A stretch of 64,000 nucleotides of DNA from RBG-13-68-16 sp050018455 (lineage in GTDB: Bacteria > Acidobacteriota > Thermoanaerobaculia > Thermoanaerobaculales > Thermoanaerobaculaceae). The translations under genes were made by a program, and so were the position numbers. This document shows, piece after piece, positions 31,276 through 39,356 of the stretch. The first letter of the stretch is position 1; every line of letters starts with the position of its first letter. The notes beneath the pieces were generated by a model. It was not told the origin of the DNA and searched no databases. It saw only the letters and a list, made by a program, of their open reading frames with translations. Location: assembly GCA_050018455.1 (NCBI GenBank), contig JBEKAA010000002.1, positions 124,001 to 188,000 on the forward strand, written 5' to 3'.

Positions 31276-32400
31276 CTACTCGAGGACGTTGATGTTCTTC
31301 GCGGCGCAGATGTCCTTGAGCTGCTTCGGCCACACGGTGACGCTCACCTCGCCGAGGTGAGCCTTCTTGAGGATGTGCATCACGGTGCGGGACTGCCCGA
31401 TTCCGCCCCCGATCGAAAGCGGTATCTGGTCGTTGATGATCGCCTGGTGATAGGGGAGCTTGAGGAAATCGAGCTGGTTCGAGAGCTCGAGCTGCTGCTT
31501 CAGCGTCTCCTTGGTGACGCGGATGCCCATCGACGTGAGTTCGTGCCGGCGCTTGGTCACAGGGTTCCACACGAGGATGTCGCCGTTGAGGCCGTGGGTC
31601 GGCTTTCCGGTCTCCTTGTCGGTGGGCGTGACCCAGTCATCGTAGTCGGCCGCCCGCATCTCGTGGGGGTAGCCGTCCTGAAGTACCCAACCGATGCCGA
31701 TGATGAAGACGGCGGGGTACTTCTGGAGGATCGCGGTCTCGCGCTGCTTGCGCGGCATGTCCGGGTACATGTTGAGGATCTCCTCGGCGTGAAGGAACTT
31801 GAGTTCTTCCGGCATCTCCGGATATAGGTCCTTGAGCTTCGGGAAGAGCCCGAAGGCGTGTGCCTCGGCCCCCCGCAGCACCTTCCAGATCCTCCGGACC
31901 GTGTCCTTGAGGAAGCCGAGGTTGCGCTGCTCGGGGGTCATGACCTTCTCCCAGTCCCACTGATCCACGTAAGCGGAGTGGTCGTGGTCGAGGAAGTAGT
32001 CCTTGCGGACGGCGCGCATGTCGGTGACGATCCCCTCCCCAACCTTGCAGCCGAATTGCTTCAGTGCCAATCTCTTCCACTTGGTCGCGGCCTGCACCAC
32101 CTGGGCTTCGATGCGCCTGGGAAGCCCGAGCCCGCACGGGAACTCGATCGGCGTGCGTGATCCGTCGCGATCCAGGTAGTCGTTGACGCCGCTCTCCTTG
32201 CTCACGATGAGAGGCACCTCGACGCGGAACAGGTTGAGCTCACGACACAGACCGTCCTCGATGAACCTCTTGACCGCGGTGATGGCGATCTGTGTCTCCT
32301 TGGGATCGAGGATCGAGTGGTAGCCGCTCGGTAGGATCTTTTCGACTTCCTCGTACGTGCTGATGCCAGGTCCGGCCAGGTCCGCTTTCTTGTCCGCCAT
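31276..32400 (-). CDS. asnA: Aspartate-ammonia ligase
   Basis: A 374-residue class-II-synthetase-like enzyme that makes asparagine from aspartate, ammonia and ATP. AsnA signatures run through the whole protein: ETQIAITAVKRFIED, LNLFRVEVPLIVSKESGVND, EGIVTDMRAVRKDYFLDHDHS-type region, YVDQWDWEKVM, and the C-terminal SIGGGIGQSRTVMHILKKAHLGEVSVTVWP in outline. It is ~45 residues longer than E. coli AsnA (330). AAGGGGA lies upstream. Its own terminator follows. Confidence 0.95.
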   Translation of the reverse strand: MADKKADLAGPGISTYEEVEKILPSGYHSILDPKETQIAITAVKRFIEDGLCRELNLFRVEVPLIVSKESGVNDYLDRDGSRTPIEFPCGLGLPRRIEAQVVQAATKWKRLALKQFGCKVGEGIVTDMRAVRKDYFLDHDHSAYVDQWDWEKVMTPEQRNLGFLKDTVRRIWKVLRGAEAHAFGLFPKLKDLYPEMPEELKFLHAEEILNMYPDMPRKQRETAILQKYPAVFIIGIGWVLQDGYPHEMRAADYDDWVTPTDKETGKPTHGLNGDILVWNPVTKRRHELTSMGIRVTKETLKQQLELSNQLDFLKLPYHQAIINDQIPLSIGGGIGQSRTVMHILKKAHLGEVSVTVWPKQLKDICAAKNINVLE

Positions 32401-32656
32401 TGCGTGTAGTCCCCTTTCGTTGTTCTGGTTCCGATTGTCCAGCGACCGTCTCGACGTTCCCCCTGCCTTTGGGGGCGAAGAAGTCTATGCCTTCTTGCTC
32501 GCGGCGCACAAGAGCCGCACCAACGGTGAGGCTCGGCCAGCGCTGGACGTCTTCCTCCGAGTCGGCTGTTCTGGCCGCCGGTTTCACCTTCTATCATCGG
32601 CAAGTGGCAGCGGAGGAGGCGTGCCGTCGCCGACTCCGGAGGAGGCAACGTTGGCG

Positions 32657-33946
32657 TCAGGCCGAGGCACCGAGGATTGCACGCTGGAGCGCGATGTTGT
32701 CGCGGTGGCCGGTAAAGCTCGCCGTCACACTGCCGCGGAGGGGATACCCGAGCAGGTACAGATCGCCGATGATGTCGAGGATCTTGTGTCGAACAAACTC
32801 ATCGGGAAACCGCAGTTCCGTGTTGATCACGTGGTCGTCGCCGACCAGGATGCAGTTGTCCAGACGGCCGCCTGAGCCGAGGCCGAGCTCGGCCATCATC
32901 GGCAGATCGCGCATGAAGCCAAACGTGCGGGCGGGCGCAATCTCGGTCTTGAAGGCCTCGAATCCCCACATGGTGAAGGCGTAGAACTGTTCCCCCACCG
33001 GCGGGGGATAGTGCAGACGGTACGACACCGAGAAGTTCTCCGCCGGCTCGATGACGAGACGTTTGTCCCCGCTGCCGGCTTCGTATCGCCTGTCGATGAC
33101 CAACTCCTTGCGGGGCAGCCCCTGGTTCTCGATCCCCACCTCCTCCAGCCGCTCGCAGAACTCAAGAGCCGATCCGTCCATGACCGGGATCTCGCCGTGG
33201 ACCTTGACGAGCAGGTTGGTGATCCCGCAAGCGTGGAGCGCGGCGAGCAGGTGCTCGACCGTGCGGATGCTCTCGCCCTCGCGCGAAAGCGTGGTTGCGT
33301 ACTCGGTGTCTGCCACGGAATCGAGGTACGCAGGAATCTGGGTGCCCTTGGGCAGCGTGACGAAGTGGATCCCGCTGTTGACTGGCAGGGGCTGGATCAC
33401 CATTCCGGTGCGATTCCCCGAGTGCAGCCCGAGACCATAGATGACGGTACTCGACGCAACGGTCCGCTGGGGGGTTTCCGAGTCACGCAGAAGGGGGAGC
33501 CCGGGAGGCTGCAGGAACACTCGGGCGTGCTCAGGGCCCTTCTCCAGGTCCAGCGCCTCACCCTCGGCGCCCTCCTCTCTGCCGGAGGCCGCGAGCGCGC
33601 CGGTGAGCGCCTCGAGCACCCGGTTGTAGGCGAGGGGCTTCTCGAGGTAGTCATATGCCCCCATCTTGATCGCCTTGACCGCCGTCGGCGCGGTCCCGTG
33701 GCCCGAGATCATGATCACCGCAGCACGGGCATCGATGTCGCGAATCGCCCGGAGCGTCTCGAGGCCGTCCCGATCGGGGAGCCAGATGTCGAGGAACACG
33801 ACGGACGGACGCCGCCCGCGGTAGAGCTCGAGGGCCTCCTCACCACTGCCAGTCACGAGCGTGCGAAAGCCTTCGTCTTCGAGGATGTGGGAGAGCTGCG
33901 TCAAGATCCCGGGCTCGTCATCAACGATCAGCACCAGGGGTTTCAT
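32657..33946 (-). CDS. lpxC: Response-regulator receiver domain fused to LpxC deacetylase
   Basis: One unbroken frame of 429 residues from ATG 33946. Residues 1-117 are an NtrC/NtrX-class receiver: acidic pair Asp9-Asp10, phosphoacceptor Asp53 (FLDIWLPD), Ser81 in MISGHGT and Lys103 in YLEKPL. A charged linker (about 118-158) leads to a full LpxC domain (about 159-429). It keeps GLGLHSG, TVEHL (Glu231, zinc His232), the HKILDIIGDL helix (zinc His388, Asp392) and GHRDN (His414). LpxC removes the acetyl group from UDP-3-O-acyl-GlcNAc, the committed step of lipid A synthesis. The fusion implies control by phosphorylation; no histidine kinase is nearby. Confidence 0.9.
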   Translation of the reverse strand: MKPLVLIVDDEPGILTQLSHILEDEGFRTLVTGSGEEALELYRGRRPSVVFLDIWLPDRDGLETLRAIRDIDARAAVIMISGHGTAPTAVKAIKMGAYDYLEKPLAYNRVLEALTGALAASGREEGAEGEALDLEKGPEHARVFLQPPGLPLLRDSETPQRTVASSTVIYGLGLHSGNRTGMVIQPLPVNSGIHFVTLPKGTQIPAYLDSVADTEYATTLSREGESIRTVEHLLAALHACGITNLLVKVHGEIPVMDGSALEFCERLEEVGIENQGLPRKELVIDRRYEAGSGDKRLVIEPAENFSVSYRLHYPPPVGEQFYAFTMWGFEAFKTEIAPARTFGFMRDLPMMAELGLGSGGRLDNCILVGDDHVINTELRFPDEFVRHKILDIIGDLYLLGYPLRGSVTASFTGHRDNIALQRAILGASA

Positions 33947-34075
33947 GGCCCGAGTGTGCGGCGTCGTCCGCTCCCGGTCAAGCCCGCCGCGCTTCGACCC
34001 CGCGGCATCACTACAGCTGCTACGGAACAAGGAGTGTTTCGTTCCACACCAACAAAATGTGATGGTGACAGGTAC

Positions 34076-35047
34076 CTACGGGAGCAAAACGCTCGAGCCG
34101 GTCGTCCGGCGCGCTTCGAGGTCGCGGTGCGCGTCTGCGGCTTCGCCCAGCGGGTATCTCCGGTTGATCTCCACACGCACCGCGCCGCCGCGGATCACGT
34201 CGAAGAGTTCCCCGGCGCTCGCCAGGAGGTCCTCGCGCCTGGCGGTGTATGCCATCAGCGTCGGCCGCGTGAGAAACAGGGAGCCTTTTGCGGACAGCAC
34301 CAGCGGCGAGAACGGCGGCACGGGCCCCGAGCTGTTGCCGTAGGAGACCATCATCCCCAGCGGCTGCAGGCAGTCGAGCGACCCCTCCCAGGTGTCTTTC
34401 CCCACCGAGTCGTACACCACCCGCACCCCGCGGCCTTGCGTGATCTCCTTCACCCGCGCCACGAAGTCCTCGCGCCGCGTGACGATGGGATGGTCGCAGC
34501 CGTGGCTGCGGGCGAGTGCGGCCTTCTCCTCGGTCGAAACCGTGCCGATGACCGTCGCCCCGAGGTGCTTGGCCCACTGGCACGCGATCAGGCCGACGCC
34601 GCCGGCCGCCGCGTGGATCAGGATCGCGTCCCCGGGCTCGACCTTGCACGTCCGGCGCAGCAGGTACTGCGCGGTCATGCCCTTCAACATCGCCGCGGCC
34701 GCCGTCTCGTCGCGGACGTCGCCCGGCAAGGGGACCAGGCGCTCGGCGGCGATGAGCCTCGCCTGCGCGTACGCTCCGGCCACGCCCGCGTAGGCGACGC
34801 GATCGCCGGCTTTGAACCGGGCGACCCCAGCACCGACCTCCTCCACGACCCCGGCCGCCTCGGAGCCTATGACCGCCGGGAGGGTGAGCGTGTACAGGCC
34901 GGCGCGGTGATACACGTCGAGGAAGTTGACCCCTACCGCGGTCTGAGCGATGCGCACCTCCCCGATCCCGGGTCGCCCGACCTCGATTTCTTCCCAGCGC
35001 AGCACTTCCGGGCCGCCGACTTCGTGAATCCGAATTCCCATCGTCAT
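34076..35047 (-). CDS. NAD(P)H:quinone oxidoreductase, zeta-crystallin type
   Basis: A 323-residue zinc-free medium-chain dehydrogenase. It shows the Qor pattern: N-terminal VGVNFLDVYHRAGLY, PAVIGSEAAGVVEEVGAGV, the Rossmann motif AAAGGVGLIACQWAKHLGA and VVYDSVGKDTWEGSLDCL. It reduces quinones with NADPH by one electron or acts as an enone reductase. No structural-zinc cysteines are present. Start could be ATG 35047 or 35041. Confidence 0.87.
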   Translation of the reverse strand: MTMGIRIHEVGGPEVLRWEEIEVGRPGIGEVRIAQTAVGVNFLDVYHRAGLYTLTLPAVIGSEAAGVVEEVGAGVARFKAGDRVAYAGVAGAYAQARLIAAERLVPLPGDVRDETAAAAMLKGMTAQYLLRRTCKVEPGDAILIHAAAGGVGLIACQWAKHLGATVIGTVSTEEKAALARSHGCDHPIVTRREDFVARVKEITQGRGVRVVYDSVGKDTWEGSLDCLQPLGMMVSYGNSSGPVPPFSPLVLSAKGSLFLTRPTLMAYTARREDLLASAGELFDVIRGGAVRVEINRRYPLGEAADAHRDLEARRTTGSSVLLP

Positions 35048-35069
35048 CGGGGTCAGCTCCGGAGGCAGA

Positions 35070-35996
35070 CTACCGCGACTCCACGCGCGGCGCGTCCGGG
35101 GGCGGCGAGGAGGCGATCCGGAGCGCGCCGGGTGCGATCGTGAACGTCACCGGTCCCGAAGGGTAGGTTTCCCCGTCCACGTCGAAAGCCGGGAGGGGCG
35201 CGAGGGGCTCGAGCCGGACCTGCCAGGCGCGGGCGTACCGAACGGGGCGGGCGTGCAGGTGACGCCCCAGGTACACCTGCGGCAGGCGAAGGACGAGTTC
35301 CCACCCCGAGACCTCGCCCACCGCGACGACGTCGAAAAGCCCGTCGTCGGGGCGCGCCCGAGGCGCGACCCGCATCCCTTTTCCGAACGTCGTGCCGTTG
35401 GCCACCGCGAGGAGGAAGAGCGGGCCCTCATACCAGCCGCGGTCATCGAGTGACACGCGCACCGGCACGCAGCGGTATTGCCGAAGGGCGGCGAGCGTGG
35501 CCCTCAGGAAGGCTGTCCGTCCACGGTCCGGTATCGCGTTGACCGCCTCGTCGACGAGGCCGCCGATCCCCGCCGATGCGATGTTGACGAACGCGAACCT
35601 GCACGCAGGTCCTTCGCACAGTCCCGCGTCGATCGGGAAGCAGGGCCCCAGGAGCGCCTGCCGCAGCGCCGCACCAGGGGCTCGCGGAATGCCGAGGGCC
35701 CGCGCGAGGTCCGAGCCCGTCCCCGCCGGCACGATGCCCATGGCCACGTTCCCGCACCCGCCGGCAAGGAGCGCGTTCGCAACGAGATGGGCGGTCCCGT
35801 CGCCGCCGACAGCCACCACTCGACTGCACCCGGACGCAAGCGCTTCGGCGACGGCACGGCGCGAGGCAGCGGGGTCACTGGGCATCACCACCCTGATTGC
35901 CGACAGCGTCTCGGCCAGTGGACGCAGGCGATCCCAGAAGCGCCTGGCGCGCCCCCCCCCGGCGGCGGAGTTCACGAGCACGACGGTCTCGTTCAC
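35070..35996 (-). CDS. Diacylglycerol kinase-family lipid kinase
   Basis: 308 residues from GTG 35996, with GGAGGGA upstream. The catalytic domain has VNSAAGGGRA, VVAVGGDGTAHLVANALL (nucleotide site) and MGIVPAGTGSDLARALGI. A C-terminal beta-sandwich carries FDVVAVGEVSGWELV and ends with a DGE-containing segment (FDVDGETYPSG). Such kinases phosphorylate diacylglycerol, sphingoid bases or undecaprenol-like lipids. The GTG overlaps the stop of the GlpD-like gene by four bases (GTGA), so it is the last gene of a coupled three-gene operon. Confidence 0.87.
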   Translation of the reverse strand: MNETVVLVNSAAGGGRARRFWDRLRPLAETLSAIRVVMPSDPAASRRAVAEALASGCSRVVAVGGDGTAHLVANALLAGGCGNVAMGIVPAGTGSDLARALGIPRAPGAALRQALLGPCFPIDAGLCEGPACRFAFVNIASAGIGGLVDEAVNAIPDRGRTAFLRATLAALRQYRCVPVRVSLDDRGWYEGPLFLLAVANGTTFGKGMRVAPRARPDDGLFDVVAVGEVSGWELVLRLPQVYLGRHLHARPVRYARAWQVRLEPLAPLPAFDVDGETYPSGPVTFTIAPGALRIASSPPPDAPRVESR

Positions 35997-37615
35997 CGCC
36001 GTCCCTCCGGCGGGAGCCAGCTCGCAGCCGCCTTCTCGAGGCGCGCGAGCTCCGCGTTCCAGCGCGCCACCGACCACCCCGCCGCGCGCCGCAGCAGCGG
36101 GCGGAGCTCCGGCGCGAGCTCGAGGCACAGCCGCGGCTGCCACATTCCGAGCCGGACCCGGCGCAGCAGGAGGTCCTCGAGGTGGACGCACCCTCCGAAG
36201 CGTAGGTGCCAGACGAGCTCGGTGCCGCAGACGTCGAGGCCCTCCGCGACCGGGCGAAGCTGCATGGGTCCGGCGGATGCCGCCGCCGGAAGCGCGAGCG
36301 CCGCGAGGCGCCGCACCAACCCTCCCGCAACAGCCTCGGTCGCTCCGAGGGCCTGCACCGCCGCACGCGTGCTTTCGGGATCGCACCGCCAGGGCAGGGA
36401 AAAGGCTGTGCTCGAGCCGGGAGCCGCCTGCGCCTGGCGCTCGTCGGGCAGCAGCCGGACTACCGCATCCACCACCTTCTCGGCCGTGGCCCGAAACGTG
36501 GTGAGCTTTCCGCCGGCCGTCGAAAGCAACCCGTCCTCCACCCACACCGCCTCCTCCCGCGACGCGTCCGACGGGGTGGCAGCGCGGCTCGAGAGCACCG
36601 GGCGCACACCGGCGAACGCACCGGTCACGCTCCGCAGGGTCAGGCCGGCGGACGGAAAGGCGTGTCGTGCCACGCGCAGCAAGTACCCGACCTCCTCGGC
36701 GCTCGGATGCGGGTCGTCGAGAGGGCCGTCGTGGAAGAGGTCGGTGGTCCCGACCAGCGTCCCCTCGGGGTGCGGCACGGCAAACACGGGCCGGCCGTCG
36801 TCCGGCGAGAGCGCCGTCACGGCAAGATCGAGGGGCAGGCTCGCGCGGGAGAACAGAAGGTGCGAGCCGCGCGAAGGTCGCAGACGTGCTTTGTGCTGGC
36901 CCCCCATGGCGCGAACCTCGTCGGTCCACACCCCGGTCGCGTTGACGACCACGGACGCCCGCACCTCGACCAACAGTCCGCTCTCGAGGTCGGTCACCCG
37001 AGCTCCGGTCACACGGCCCTCGGCGTTTCTGATCAGCTCCTCGACCCGTGCGTAGCTGAGCGCCGCGCCGCCCGCGAGCATGCCGGCATTGACGACCGCC
37101 AGCACGAGGCGGGCGTCGTCCGCGACCGCATCGTCGTAGAGCAACCCGAACTCGAGCCCCTTCTTGGCAAGCTGGGGCACCAGCTCTGCCGCCGCGGCCG
37201 CGCCCACCCTGGCGTGACGGTGCCGGACAGGGGTCAGGTGGTCGTACATCGAAAGACCGAGGTCGACCTGCCAGCCCGGCGTCAGGTCGTGCTCGTACGA
37301 AGGGTAGAGGAATCGCACCGGCCACACCAGGTGAGGGTTGGCCAGTGCCAGCAGGTCGCGCTCGCGACACGCCGTCCGGGTGATTGCGAGCTGCATGCGG
37401 CGCAGGTAGCGCAGCCCGCCGTGGATCAGCTTGGACGAGCGCGAGGAGGTGCCGGAGGCGAAGTCCCCTCGCTCCACTAAGGCGACGGACAGCCCTCTGA
37501 GCGCGGCGTCGTGCAGGATCCCGGCACCGGTGATCCCACCGCCGATAACCAGCAGGTCGAGGCTGTCGGAGAGCCTGCGCCAAGCGTTCTCCCGCCAACC
37601 CGGAAGGAACATCAC
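35993..37615 (-). CDS. glpD: FAD-dependent glycerol-3-phosphate dehydrogenase (GlpD-like)
   Basis: 540 residues. The N-terminal FAD motif VIGGGITGAGILHDAALRGLSVALVERGDFASGTSSRSS, in outline, and KLIHGGLRYL are GlpD hallmarks. VPHPEGTLVGTTD and SVTGAFAGVRPVL follow, with a C-terminal helical domain. It interconverts glycerol-3-phosphate and dihydroxyacetone phosphate with electrons going to quinone. It overlaps the upstream AGPS-like gene and the downstream lipid kinase by four bases each. A reducing role for alkyl-DHAP is conceivable in this setting, but is inference. Confidence 0.88.
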   Translation of the reverse strand: MMFLPGWRENAWRRLSDSLDLLVIGGGITGAGILHDAALRGLSVALVERGDFASGTSSRSSKLIHGGLRYLRRMQLAITRTACRERDLLALANPHLVWPVRFLYPSYEHDLTPGWQVDLGLSMYDHLTPVRHRHARVGAAAAAELVPQLAKKGLEFGLLYDDAVADDARLVLAVVNAGMLAGGAALSYARVEELIRNAEGRVTGARVTDLESGLLVEVRASVVVNATGVWTDEVRAMGGQHKARLRPSRGSHLLFSRASLPLDLAVTALSPDDGRPVFAVPHPEGTLVGTTDLFHDGPLDDPHPSAEEVGYLLRVARHAFPSAGLTLRSVTGAFAGVRPVLSSRAATPSDASREEAVWVEDGLLSTAGGKLTTFRATAEKVVDAVVRLLPDERQAQAAPGSSTAFSLPWRCDPESTRAAVQALGATEAVAGGLVRRLAALALPAAASAGPMQLRPVAEGLDVCGTELVWHLRFGGCVHLEDLLLRRVRLGMWQPRLCLELAPELRPLLRRAAGWSVARWNAELARLEKAAASWLPPEGRR

Positions 37616-39255
37616 TCCTCCCGCCCGGCCGGGGTCCGAGGTCCGGGGTCCGGGGTCCGGAGAAGCAAGACGCCGGGGTTCAGGACACCGTGAGGGTCGA
37701 AGGTGCGTGCGACCGCAGCCAGCGCCGCGATTCCCTGCTCCCCGACCTCACGCTCGAGGTATCGCGCGTGCATCGTGCCGACGCCGTGATGGTGCGTGAT
37801 CGTTCCTCCGTTGGCGACGATCGCCTCGCTCGCGGCGTCCTTGACCGCCTGCCACTGCCCGATCTCGTTGCCTCCCCGCAGCGCCCAGAGGAAGGTGAAG
37901 TAGAGAGAGGCGCCGTCCCGGTAGGCGTGCGACAGGTGACAGAGAACCGCAGTGCGAAACCCGGCTTGCCGGGCGCTCACGGCCATAGCGTCGCGCACGG
38001 CGTGGTGCAGGGCGGCGAGGGTCGACCAGGGAGCCGCCGTCTCGAGCGTGTCAACGCCCCACCCCGCGGACAGCAGCACGTCTCGCACGTACGGGTGCCG
38101 GAACCGCTCGTCGAGCCACCGCCGCCAACCGCTCCGGCCGAGGCCCAGGCCTCCCGCGTCCCGCCACACTCCTACCGCCTTTTGCCGAGCCAGGCCCACG
38201 TCCTGGAGACTGCCTGCCCACTCGAGCAGGAGGAGGCACCCGTGACGGAACCGGCGCAGGCCGAAGACCGTGTTGCGCACCCTCGACGCAAGACGGGAGA
38301 GCTCGGTCAGCGCGATGCCGAAGCTCGTCTCGTCCGGGTCCGAGAGGCGCACAACCTCGGGGACCGGACCGCGCTGGAGCAGCGCCCGGCACACATCCAT
38401 GCCGGCGCTCCAACCCGGAAGCAGCACGGCGACCCCGTCCCGGTATTCGGGCACCGGGCGCACCCTCAGGGTGGCTTCCGTGATGACGCCGAGGCGCCCC
38501 TCGCTTCCGATGACGAGACGGCGGAGCTCGGGGCCGGCGGCGGAGGCGGGCTGAGCCGGAAGGCGCCACACGCCTCCCGGCGTGGCGACCTCGAGGCCGG
38601 CCACAAGATCATCGATCTTGCCGATCCCCGTCGAGCGCTGGCCGGCCGAGCGGCTCGCGACCCACCCGCCGACGCTCGAGAATTCGAACGACTGCGGCTC
38701 GTGGCCGAGGCGCACACCGCTCGGCGCAAGCGCCGCTTCCACCTCGGGACCCAGCGTGCCGGCTCGAAACGTGGCAAGGAGCGATTCCGAGTCGAGAGCA
38801 ACCAGACCTCGCAGCCGGTCGAGCGCGAGCACGACGGTCGGCCTCGGCCCGGGCACCACCGTGACGCCGCCGACGACGCTCGTGCCGCCTCCACGCAGAA
38901 CCAGGGCGACTCCCGAAGCGGCTGCGGATTGCAGCACGGCGACGACCTGCCGCGCGCTCTCAGGAAGGCACACCGCGTCGGGCAACGTCTCGAGCGTGCC
39001 CGTGCGGAGCCTGACCAGGTCCGAAAATCCGAGACCGCACGCATTCCGAAGGCGGGCGCCGGGACCGCCGAGCGTCGTCGCCGGAAGATCCGGCAGCGGC
39101 CGCGCCGGCGGGATACGAACATCTTGCTCGGGGACCGCCGGCAGCGGATCGCCGACACCGAGCCGCTCCGATAACCACGCGCGGGCGCTCTCGGGCACCG
39201 GCGCACTCTCGTCCGCGAAGCCCCAACCGTTCCACCGCCGCTCGCGATCTGGCAT
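37612..39255 (-). CDS. Alkyldihydroxyacetonephosphate synthase-like FAD oxidase
   Basis: 547 residues. The N-terminus RRWNGWGF is characteristic of alkyl-DHAP synthases. A PCMH-type FAD-binding domain follows (PESARQVVAVLQSAAASGVALVLRGGGTSVVGG in outline; SVGGWVASRSAGQRSTGIGKIDDLV). The C-terminal part carries THHHGVGTMHARYLEREVG, matching the active-site His cluster of AGPS. AGPS swaps the acyl chain of acyl-DHAP for a fatty alcohol, making the ether bond. The ATG 39255 has CGGGGAG directly adjacent, so the true start may be elsewhere (GTG 39285 is possible). Confidence 0.82.
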   Translation of the reverse strand: MPDRERRWNGWGFADESAPVPESARAWLSERLGVGDPLPAVPEQDVRIPPARPLPDLPATTLGGPGARLRNACGLGFSDLVRLRTGTLETLPDAVCLPESARQVVAVLQSAAASGVALVLRGGGTSVVGGVTVVPGPRPTVVLALDRLRGLVALDSESLLATFRAGTLGPEVEAALAPSGVRLGHEPQSFEFSSVGGWVASRSAGQRSTGIGKIDDLVAGLEVATPGGVWRLPAQPASAAGPELRRLVIGSEGRLGVITEATLRVRPVPEYRDGVAVLLPGWSAGMDVCRALLQRGPVPEVVRLSDPDETSFGIALTELSRLASRVRNTVFGLRRFRHGCLLLLEWAGSLQDVGLARQKAVGVWRDAGGLGLGRSGWRRWLDERFRHPYVRDVLLSAGWGVDTLETAAPWSTLAALHHAVRDAMAVSARQAGFRTAVLCHLSHAYRDGASLYFTFLWALRGGNEIGQWQAVKDAASEAIVANGGTITHHHGVGTMHARYLEREVGEQGIAALAAVARTFDPHGVLNPGVLLLRTPDPGPRTPAGREE

Positions 39256-39308
39256 CTCCCCGATGCTAGCGCAGGTCGGCCCCACCCGGCCACACCGGCG
39301 GGAGGAAT

Positions 39309-39334
39309 AAGGGGCGGCACTGCGGCCGCCCCTT
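39309..39334 (-). terminator. Hairpin terminator of the tricorn-like protease gene
   Basis: A 10-bp stem (AAGGGGCGGC with GCCGCCCCTT) and a six-base loop; the - strand then reads ATTCCTCC, a weak T-tract. It lies 22 bases beyond the protease stop. Confidence 0.6.
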
Positions 39335-39356
39335 GTTCGCCACAGTTTGACATCCG

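Noticed and set aside
32401..32656. Possible T-box or other riboswitch before asnA
   Set aside because: No T-box sequence, specifier loop or terminator/antiterminator pair could be recognised; only short GC inverted repeats.
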